From: Bacillota bacterium
Lineage (GTDB): Bacteria; Bacillota; Clostridia; Clostridiales; Clostridiaceae
Assembly: GCA_023417975.1 (NCBI GenBank)
Contig: JAEZDX010000466.1
Span: 1-5,115, forward strand
DNA: 5,115 nt
Direction: 5' to 3'
Shown here: positions 1 to 4,639 of the stretch, piece after piece
How positions within the stretch are numbered: position 1 is the first letter of the stretch
How the letters are laid out: each line of letters opens with the position of its first letter
Notes under the pieces: model-generated
Told to the model about the DNA's origin: nothing
Seen by the model: the letters and a program-made list of their open reading frames with translations, nothing else
The model's database searches: none
Position numbers and translations under genes: made by a program

Positions 1-57
1 AAACTACCGGGGCAGCTCGAGTAAATAGAAAGCAATGCAAATAAGGGAGGTGTTTTT
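1..57 (+). other. Leader before the first gene, possible tail of an upstream gene
   Basis: These bases precede the first complete gene. All three forward frames are open from the window edge to a stop: frame 1 gives KLPGQLE then TAA at 22-24, frame 2 stops at 26-28 and frame 3 at 42-44. An upstream co-directional gene could therefore end here, but the frame cannot be chosen from so few codons. No terminator hairpin and no convincing -35/-10 pair is visible. The first visible operon therefore probably continues from upstream, or its promoter lies outside the window. The only clear signal is the Shine-Dalgarno sequence GGGAGGTG at 45-52. Confidence 0.3.
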
Positions 58-582
58 ATGGATTATAAAAAAGCAGCAACTTATTGGGTTGAAAAGGACG
101 AGAAGGCGGTTCGGATGGACCGAAACGAGCTTTTGACACGGATAAAGAAGTTCATCATGGAACATAATACTTGCGCTTTAGCTACAGGCTGCGGCAATTT
201 TGTACGCTGCACGCCTATAGAATACAACTACAAAGACGGGTGTTTCTGGCTGCTTTCTGAGGGTGGTCTGAAGTTCCGGGGGTTGGAAGGTAACAAAAAT
301 GTATGCCTTGCCATATATGATGGCTATAATGGTTTCGGTCAATTAGGCGGCATGCAGATTACGGGCACCGCAAAGCTTGTGGAGCCTTGGACAGGTGAAT
401 ACATGGAGTTGTTGGAATTCAAGAAGATTCCTGCAGAGAACTTGAAAAAGCTGCCGGTCACATTGTACCTTATAAAAATTACGCCAAATTGTATTGATTT
501 TGTGTGTTCGGAGTTCAAAAAATTGGGCTTTGATCCACGACAACATTTATGTTTATCTAATAGCGATCCTGAAGGAGGTTAA
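58..582 (+). CDS. Pyridoxamine 5'-phosphate oxidase-like FMN split-barrel protein
   Basis: This 174-residue cytoplasmic protein looks like a member of the PNPOx-like FMN-binding split-barrel superfamily. A helical N-terminus (about 1-35, rich in K/E, with ELLTRIKKFI) leads into the barrel strands from about 38 (CALATG, VRCTPIEYNY, GCFWLLSEGG). The segment LKFRGLEGNKNVCLAIYDG (71-89) matches the family pattern in which a Lys/Arg after GG contacts the flavin phosphate. It is followed by the strand GGMQITGTAKLVEP. The start is fixed by GGGAGGTG about 5 bases upstream of ATG. The last codons (GAA GGA GGT TAA) also form the Shine-Dalgarno of the flavodoxin gene 7 bp downstream, so the two are probably translationally coupled. 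Family members act as flavin oxidoreductases, FMN carriers or haem-utilisation proteins; few are true PNP oxidases. A true PdxH role is unlikely, and the substrate is unknown. Confidence 0.85.
   Translation: MDYKKAATYWVEKDEKAVRMDRNELLTRIKKFIMEHNTCALATGCGNFVRCTPIEYNYKDGCFWLLSEGGLKFRGLEGNKNVCLAIYDGYNGFGQLGGMQITGTAKLVEPWTGEYMELLEFKKIPAENLKKLPVTLYLIKITPNCIDFVCSEFKKLGFDPRQHLCLSNSDPEGG
573..578 (+). promoter_or_regulatory. Ribosome binding site of the flavodoxin gene, inside the upstream gene
   Basis: A perfect AGGAGG lies within the last sense codons of the split-barrel gene, 11 bases before ATG at 590. It decides the flavodoxin start: an in-frame ATG at 494 would give a 32-residue extension read out of frame through the upstream gene and has no family support. 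Ribosomes finishing the first gene would uncover or occupy this site, so coupled translation is likely. Confidence 0.85.
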
Positions 583-589
583 AGCTAAA

Positions 590-1093
590 ATGGTAATTGT
601 TTATGAATCAAAAACGGGCTTTACAAAGAAATATGCCCATATGCTGGCTGAAAAGACAGGACTAAAGGTTTTCTATGTAAAAGAACTTTCAAAGGTCAGT
701 AAAGAAGAAGAAATCACTTTTCTCGGTTGGATGAAAGTAGGTAAAATACAGGGGCTTAAAAAGCTGGGAAAATACAACGTGAAAGCTGTTTGTGGATCGG
801 GCACCGGACGAACCGCTGAGCCTAATACCGAAACAGTTATCGAAAGAAATAAGATCCAAGGCATACCTTTTTTCTATTTACGCGGTGGATGTTTCCCTTT
901 GAAAGAGTTAAAGGGCATGGATAAAATCATGCTATCCATGTTTTTAAAGATGCTTAAAAAACGTAACGACAAAGATGAAAGAATGGAGGAAGCTATTTCT
1001 ATTATTGAAAACGGTTTTAACGGCGTAAAAGAAGAAAATCTTCAGCCTGTTCTGGAATGGCTGAATTCAAAAGGGAAAGGAGAGAATTTATGA
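590..1093 (+). CDS. Flavodoxin-domain protein, HemG-like
   Basis: This is a 167-residue cytoplasmic flavodoxin-fold protein. The N-terminal strand VIVYES is followed by the FMN phosphate loop SKTGFTKKYA (S7, T9, G10, T12), the hallmark of flavodoxins. A second flavin-loop region follows at about 45-60 (ITFLGWMKVGKIQGL). The later segment YLRGGCFPLKELKGMDKIML, with the following Lys-rich helix, resembles the Flavodoxin_5 group that includes menaquinone-linked protoporphyrinogen oxidase HemG. No transmembrane segment or signal peptide is visible. The gene sits 7 bp after the split-barrel gene and overlaps the SDR gene by ATGA, so the three are surely one transcript. It probably shuttles electrons with, or oxidises or reduces the substrate of, its operon partners. 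True HemG activity is possible but unproved; many clostridial homologues are uncharacterised. Confidence 0.85.
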   Translation: MVIVYESKTGFTKKYAHMLAEKTGLKVFYVKELSKVSKEEEITFLGWMKVGKIQGLKKLGKYNVKAVCGSGTGRTAEPNTETVIERNKIQGIPFFYLRGGCFPLKELKGMDKIMLSMFLKMLKKRNDKDERMEEAISIIENGFNGVKEENLQPVLEWLNSKGKGENL

Positions 1094-1881
1094 AGAATGT
1101 AGTGATAACCGGCAGTACGCGTGGTATTGGGTTTAATATGGCAATGGAGTTTCTTCGAGCAGGGTGTAACGTTACACTGTCCGGATGGGGTGAAGTATTG
1201 CCGGAGTCAGCTAGGGCTTCACTGTCACTCTTTAATGGAAAGTACATTTATGTCCAATGCAACGTCCAAAGTAAGGTAAGTTTACAAAACCTCTGGAACG
1301 TTTCTTTAGAAAAATGGAGCGGTATAGATATATGGATCAACAATGCGGGACAAAACACTCCTCACATGTTTTCCTGGGAAACGGGTGAAAGCTACACAGA
1401 GAATATTATTAACACAAATATTACAGGCATGATATATGGTTCCCAGATAGCGACAGCGGGAATGATGAAGCAGGGGCATGGTGCAATATACAGCATGGAG
1501 GGGCTTGGGTCCAATAACATGATACAGCTGAAGACAATACTGTACGGTACTACAAAACATGCTGTAACGTACTTCATGAAAGGGCTTGCCAAGGAACTTG
1601 ACGGTACGGGATTAATAGTGGGACGGTTATCACCGGGCATGATGCTGACAGATTTTATCACAAAGGCTCCCGACGGTGAGCAGTCTGAAGTCATCTCAGA
1701 CGAAAAGTTTAAAAAGCTATTCAACATATTGGGAGATAAACCGGAAACGGTGGCAAAGTTTTTCGTACCAAGAATACTGAGTAACACCAAGAATAACGTC
1801 CAAATCGCCTGGCTGACCAATAGAAAAGCGGCATGGCGTTTTATAACGGCGAGCTCCCGTAAAGACAGACTTCTACAATAA
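1090..1881 (+). CDS. Short-chain dehydrogenase/reductase, NYC1/NOL-like
   Basis: This 263-residue classical SDR is an NAD(P)H-dependent oxidoreductase with a Rossmann fold. Visible motifs are the dinucleotide loop TGSTRGIG (7-14), NNAG (84-87), a likely catalytic Ser at 141 in MEGLGS, and the catalytic YGTTK (Tyr152, Lys156), followed by SPGMMLTDF (181-189). Arg11 in the glycine-rich loop hints at NADPH preference. The spacing and wording around the active site (MEGLGS, then 11 residues to YGTTK, then LSPGMMLTD) resemble, from memory, chlorophyll b reductases NYC1/NOL rather than FabG-type enzymes. The start at 1090 is chosen because AAAGGAGA (1076-1083) lies at correct spacing and it gives an SDR N-terminus beginning right at the first strand. 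An ATG at 1057 only adds 11 residues inside the flavodoxin gene. The ATGA overlap implies coupled translation. The substrate is not known. Confidence 0.88.
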   Translation: MKNVVITGSTRGIGFNMAMEFLRAGCNVTLSGWGEVLPESARASLSLFNGKYIYVQCNVQSKVSLQNLWNVSLEKWSGIDIWINNAGQNTPHMFSWETGESYTENIINTNITGMIYGSQIATAGMMKQGHGAIYSMEGLGSNNMIQLKTILYGTTKHAVTYFMKGLAKELDGTGLIVGRLSPGMMLTDFITKAPDGEQSEVISDEKFKKLFNILGDKPETVAKFFVPRILSNTKNNVQIAWLTNRKAAWRFITASSRKDRLLQ

Positions 1882-1924
1882 ATAACCTTTTGCGCTTAAT
1901 TCAACTGCTTCCATGTCCGGAAAA

Positions 1925-1974
1925 GTTTGTTTGTGGTTCCTTTAAATACTTTAAAACGTGGACCTTGAACAAAC
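1925..1974. repeat. Imperfect inverted repeat with inner TTTAAA pair, candidate operator
   Basis: GTTTGTT (1925-1931) is exactly complementary to AACAAAC (1968-1974). The arms continue with GG-T-CC (1935-1940) opposite GGACC (1960-1964), with a bulge and one mismatch. The centre carries CTTTAAA twice (1940-1946 and 1949-1955), a 9-bp-spaced direct repeat whose TTTAAA cores are themselves self-complementary. The right arm overlaps the proposed -35 box of the downstream gene. No T-run follows, so this is not a normal intrinsic terminator. It could be the operator for the MocR regulator encoded in the same unit, since MocR proteins such as PdxR often use repeated sites. It could also be a 3'-end hairpin of the preceding operon. 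Confidence 0.45.
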
Positions 1975-1993
1975 CTAAATACGGAGCTACTAT
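1965..1993 (+). promoter_or_regulatory. Candidate sigma-A promoter for the aldo/keto reductase-mocR unit
   Basis: TTGAAC (1965-1970) and TACTAT (1988-1993) are separated by 17 bases and match four of six positions each of the consensus boxes. Transcription would start near 2000, leaving about 43 bases of leader with the Shine-Dalgarno AGGAG (2032-2036) 6 bases before ATG. The 161-bp gap before this gene is the only sizeable gap between the SDR and the regulator, which supports an independent promoter here. The match is moderate, so the exact position is tentative. Confidence 0.45.
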
Positions 1994-2042
1994 GTTAATA
2001 GGTTATAGAAAATAATGTAAAATTAGGCGGCAGGAGAAGAAG

Positions 2043-3017
2043 ATGGAACTTAATATCAAACAGCTAAATCAAAGGATAAAACCGCTTGGTATGGGATGCT
2101 GGGCTATAGGCGGTGTATGGGGACCGAAGAATCTTCCACTTGGCTGGTCCAAGGTAGATGATAGAGAATCAATAAGAGCACTGAGACATGCGTATGACAT
2201 GGGAATCACATTATTTGATACTGCCGCCACATATGGTTATGGACATAGCGAAAAAGTACTTGGTAAAGCAGTACACGATGTGAGAGATAAAATCTTGATA
2301 GCAACTAAGTTTGGATGTCCTTGCGATGAGGTTAAAAGAGAAGGCTTAGGAGAAAGCATTGAAAGGGAATCTATTATAAAGGAATGCCATGATTCGTTAA
2401 GAAGACTAGGTACAGATTACATTGATATTTATCAGCTTCATTTGCAATCCGTAGAATTGAATCAAATTGATTATGTAGTGGAAACGCTTGAAATTCTTAG
2501 AGAAAGAGGCGATATTCGAAGTTATGGCTGGAGTACGGATGCACCAAAAAAAGCGGAGGCGATTTTGAAGTATCCTGCCTGCAGTGCTATACAATTTGAC
2601 TTGAATATATTTGCTAATAATGAAGAAATGATACGACTTGTTGATGAGCATCAGGTTATGGGATTGAATAGACAACCCTTGGCCATGGGCTTGTTATCGG
2701 GAAAGTATGACTTAAACAGCAAATTGCCTAAAGATGATATTCGCTCCGGAACATTAGATTGGATGAAATACTTTGAACAAGGAATACCTAACAGCCGGCT
2801 ATTAAGTAAGCTGGAAGCTATTAGAGAAATTATCACATCCGGGGGACGTTCCATGGTACAAGGAGCATTAGCGTGGAATTGGGCAAGAAGCCCGCATATG
2901 GTACCAATTCCTGGATTCAAGAATGTAAAGCAGGTTGAAGACAATATTAGGGCACTTGATTTGGGACCATTGACGAAGAAGCAGGTTGAAGAAGTAAATG
3001 ATATTATTAAAGCATAA
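2043..3017 (+). CDS. Aldo/keto reductase family oxidoreductase
   Basis: This 324-residue cytoplasmic (beta/alpha)8-barrel enzyme reduces carbonyls using NAD(P)H. The complete catalytic tetrad is visible: Asp59 (LFDTAATYG), Tyr64, Lys89 (IATKFG) and His133 (YQLHLQ). GHSEKVLG at 67-74 and the C-terminal cofactor segment IPGFKNVKQVEDN (289-301) are typical of the family, and the length is normal. PLAMGLLSGKYD (212-223) and the YGWS at 161-164, where many members have IGVS, mark a specific subgroup whose substrate I cannot name. AGGAG at 2032-2036 fixes the start. The stop is 14 bp before the MocR gene, so both are probably on one transcript ending at the terminator near 4477. Known substrates in related families include sugars, inositol derivatives, methylglyoxal and pyridoxal. 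Pyridoxal or an amine-derived aldehyde would fit the PLP-type regulator, but that is inference. Confidence 0.9.
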   Translation: MELNIKQLNQRIKPLGMGCWAIGGVWGPKNLPLGWSKVDDRESIRALRHAYDMGITLFDTAATYGYGHSEKVLGKAVHDVRDKILIATKFGCPCDEVKREGLGESIERESIIKECHDSLRRLGTDYIDIYQLHLQSVELNQIDYVVETLEILRERGDIRSYGWSTDAPKKAEAILKYPACSAIQFDLNIFANNEEMIRLVDEHQVMGLNRQPLAMGLLSGKYDLNSKLPKDDIRSGTLDWMKYFEQGIPNSRLLSKLEAIREIITSGGRSMVQGALAWNWARSPHMVPIPGFKNVKQVEDNIRALDLGPLTKKQVEEVNDIIKA

Positions 3018-3020
3018 ATT

Positions 3021-3026
3021 GGTGAT
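3021..3026 (+). promoter_or_regulatory. Ribosome binding site of mocR-type gene, shifted pairing
   Basis: GGTGAT lies 5 bases before ATG at 3032. It is not a core AGGAGG but complements the ATCACC part of the 16S tail, which explains its short distance to the start. Translation is probably moderate, and it starts soon after ribosomes leave the aldo/keto reductase gene at 3017. Confidence 0.5.
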
Positions 3027-3031
3027 GTTGT

Positions 3032-4420
3032 ATGTTTATTGATATCCAGAGGAATTCAAAGGTTCCTTTAAAAAAGCAGATTTATGATAGGATAATTAAT
3101 GATATTGTTATGGGAAAATTAAAAGCCGGTGAAAAAATGCCATCCACCAGAATGCTTTCCGATTCCCTCTGTGTAGCAAGGAATATATTAGTTGAAGTAT
3201 ACGAGCAGTTAGCTTCTGAAGGTTATCTGGAAGTAGTTAGGGGAAAGGGCACTTTTATTTCCTCTATTGAAATAAAACCTATTCTCCATGGAGAAACCCA
3301 AAAAGAGACTTACAAGCCGGATAAAAATAGTGATATTATTTTCTTTGAATGCGGCATACCTGATCTTCGCAGCTTTCCAAGAAATGTGTGGGCCGGTTAT
3401 TTAAAAGAGAGTATGTTTGATATGACATCCCAAGAATGTGGCTATAGTCACATTCTTGGATATACACCTCTCAGGATGGAGATAGCGGATTATTTACACA
3501 ATTATAAAGGTGTTCGCTGCAGCAGTTCCCAAGTTTTTATTTCTGGGGGAACCTCCGATGCAATGGAGTTTCTATCTATTCTGTTTCGCAACAGGTGTCC
3601 TAACTTTTTATACGAAGAAGCTACGGTGCCCTTCATTCCTGATATTTTTAGCTTACAGGCATATAATATGAAAACAATTTCGGTTGATAAGGAAGGCATA
3701 TGTGTTAAACAACTTATAGATGAACCAGGTTCAGTAATTTGCGTTTCACCTTCACATCAGTTTCCATTAGGAGGAACCTTATCCTTTGAAAGAAGGAGAG
3801 ATATTTGTGACTGGCTCCATAGAAATAATAACTTCCTTATAGAAGATGATTATGACAGTGAATTCCGGTATAAAGGAGCATCGGTGAACTCGCTGTATCA
3901 GCTTGCACCTGATCATGTGTTACATCTAGGTACCTTCAGTAAGACTTTAATTCCTGCCTTACGATTGGGATATATGGTAATACCGGAAACACTGCTGGAG
4001 GAGGCCAGACAATTGAGAGTTTTACTGAGAAAAAGTATTGACCTTGTAAATCAGATTGCATTATATAAATTTATGGCGTCTTCCAAATATACGAAACATA
4101 TCTTCAAAATGAAGAAGATATACAAAAGCAGGATGCTATACATTACCAGTAGGCTTAGGGAACTTTTTGGAGATGAGATCAGCATATATGGAGAAAATTC
4201 AGGACTCCATATTGCAGTCACCTTTATGAATTATGGCTTTGATGAGCATTTTTCGGAAATACTTTTACAAAATGGTGTAGCCATTGACCTGCTCACGGAT
4301 TATGAGCAAAAACAATGTAAGGAAACGAACACACTTATATTCGGATTTGGTAATTTAGAACTGAAGGAAATTGAAAAGGGCTTACAGAGATTCAAAGAAG
4401 TTACAAAATATTTTTTGTGA
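3032..4420 (+). CDS. MocR/GabR-type GntR-family transcriptional regulator with PLP aminotransferase-like domain
   Basis: This is a 462-residue DNA-binding regulator. Residues 10-77 form the GntR winged helix (VPLKKQIYDRI, MPSTRMLSDSLCVARN, YEQLASEGYLEVVRGKGTFIS). A short linker of about 20 residues leads to a fold-type-I aminotransferase-like domain (about 101-462). Visible markers are GYSHILGYTPLRMEIADYL (137-155), SPSHQFPLGG (239-248), EDDYDSEFRY (271-280, with the Asp that contacts the PLP ring nitrogen) and the PLP lysine Lys304 in TFSKTLIPALRLGY. The cofactor pocket therefore looks intact, though the usual GSQQAL and PGY signatures are altered (GGTSDAM at 172-178, EEATVPF at 195-201). 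MocR proteins work as dimers and sense PLP or amino compounds such as GABA. It follows the aldo/keto reductase gene directly and probably controls it and itself. A true aminotransferase is unlikely because of the HTH domain. Confidence 0.93.
   Translation: MFIDIQRNSKVPLKKQIYDRIINDIVMGKLKAGEKMPSTRMLSDSLCVARNILVEVYEQLASEGYLEVVRGKGTFISSIEIKPILHGETQKETYKPDKNSDIIFFECGIPDLRSFPRNVWAGYLKESMFDMTSQECGYSHILGYTPLRMEIADYLHNYKGVRCSSSQVFISGGTSDAMEFLSILFRNRCPNFLYEEATVPFIPDIFSLQAYNMKTISVDKEGICVKQLIDEPGSVICVSPSHQFPLGGTLSFERRRDICDWLHRNNNFLIEDDYDSEFRYKGASVNSLYQLAPDHVLHLGTFSKTLIPALRLGYMVIPETLLEEARQLRVLLRKSIDLVNQIALYKFMASSKYTKHIFKMKKIYKSRMLYITSRLRELFGDEISIYGENSGLHIAVTFMNYGFDEHFSEILLQNGVAIDLLTDYEQKQCKETNTLIFGFGNLELKEIEKGLQRFKEVTKYFL
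3430..3459. repeat. Near-perfect 30-bp palindrome inside the mocR-type gene
   Basis: CCAAGAATGTG (3430-3440) and CACATTCTTGG (3449-3459) are exact reverse complements. The central GCTATAGT adds the palindromic CTATAG, so only one symmetric pair (3441/3448) is broken. The RNA could form a hairpin of 11 Watson-Crick pairs extended by a G-U pair and two more pairs. It encodes the stretch around QECGYSHILG, at the start of the aminotransferase-like domain. No T-run follows, so it is not a terminator. It may be an intragenic operator or simply a coincidence of codon choice. Confidence 0.7.
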
Positions 4421-4433
4421 GTTAACCTAAAGG

Positions 4434-4477
4434 AAAAACGTTGCAGTAAAAATTTATTACTATTGCAGCGTTTTTTT
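4434..4477 (+). terminator. Intrinsic terminator after the mocR-type gene
   Basis: The arms are AAAAACGTTGCAGTA (4434-4448) and TATTGCAGCGTTTTT (4461-4475). They pair over 15 positions including two G-U pairs, with a 12-base AT-rich loop. The right arm runs into seven T residues (4471-4477). The hairpin lies 13 bp past the regulator stop and ends the aldo/keto reductase-mocR transcript. The A-run on the left mirrors the T-run, but no minus-strand gene needs it. Confidence 0.9.
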
Positions 4478-4515
4478 ATGTATACTTTCCAAGGTGCTAG
4501 ACTTATATATTAAAG

Positions 4516-4542
4516 TATAATTGCTTATTACTGCCAATTATA
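4516..4542. repeat. Perfect inverted repeat, candidate operator before the GH3 gene
   Basis: TATAATTG (4516-4523) and CAATTATA (4535-4542) are exact reverse complements with an 11-base spacer. The left arm overlaps the proposed -35 box of the GH3 promoter. A transcription factor dimer could bind here. The region is very AT-rich, so a chance origin cannot be dismissed. Confidence 0.45.
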
Positions 4543-4549
4543 GTAAAAT
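4521..4549 (+). promoter_or_regulatory. Candidate promoter for the GH3 gene
   Basis: TTGCTT (4521-4526) and TAAAAT (4544-4549) are 17 bases apart; the -10 box matches five of six consensus positions, the -35 box only three or four. Transcription would start near 4556 and leave a leader of about 84 bases. TATAAT at 4599-4604 is a better -10 box but has no acceptable -35 at 16-18 bases. Because the terminator at 4477 isolates this gene from the upstream unit, some promoter must lie between 4478 and 4620. Confidence 0.35.
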
Positions 4550-4582
4550 AATATAAAGTATGTATAAAAATAACAACAACCT

Positions 4583-4606
4583 AAATTATATAGTGTATTA
4601 TAATTT
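4583..4606. repeat. Second perfect inverted repeat in the GH3 leader
   Basis: AAATTATA (4583-4590) and TATAATTT (4599-4606) are exact reverse complements with an 8-base spacer. It shares the heptamer AATTATA/TATAATT with the repeat at 4516-4542 but in the opposite arm order. It lies downstream of the favoured promoter and could be a second operator site or a leader hairpin, or its right arm may serve as a -10 box. Its meaning is uncertain because of the AT-rich context. Confidence 0.4.
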
Positions 4607-4639
4607 CTCAAGGATATGTTTATGAGGGAGAGTTTAGTG

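Noticed and set aside
58..582. Naming the first gene pdxH
   Set aside because: Only the split-barrel fold is supported. The length, the N-terminal region and the flavodoxin/SDR partners do not match true pyridoxine-phosphate oxidase.
494..589. Extended flavodoxin start at ATG 494
   Set aside because: The added 32 residues are an out-of-frame reading of the upstream gene, and the perfect AGGAGG at 573-578 with the strand VIVYES points to 590.
1057..1089. Extended SDR start at ATG 1057
   Set aside because: The extra 11 charged residues lie inside the flavodoxin gene, while AAAGGAGA at 1076-1083 serves ATG 1090, where the SDR fold begins.
1164..1177. 14-bp perfect palindrome GTGTAACGTTACAC in the SDR gene
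   Set aside because: One such palindrome in 5 kb is near chance expectation, and it lies in coding sequence away from any promoter.
1392..1820. 142-residue minus-strand reading frame opposite the SDR gene
   Set aside because: The opposite + strand frame carries full SDR motifs. The minus frame has no recognisable domain and is a coding shadow; the same holds for the other minus-strand frames.
1882..2008. ATAACCT / AGGTTAT pair at the two ends of the spacer before the aldo/keto reductase
   Set aside because: Only 7 bp with more than 100 bases between the arms; there is no transposase or target duplication to suggest a mobile element.
3282..3295. 14-bp perfect palindrome TTCTCCATGGAGAA in the mocR-type gene
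   Set aside because: It is close to chance expectation. It falls in the linker between the two domains, which is mildly curious but not enough alone.
4098..4121. ATATCTTC / GAAGATAT inverted repeat in the mocR-type gene
   Set aside because: Eight-base arms with an eight-base spacer in AT-rich coding DNA are not distinguishable from chance, and no T-run follows.
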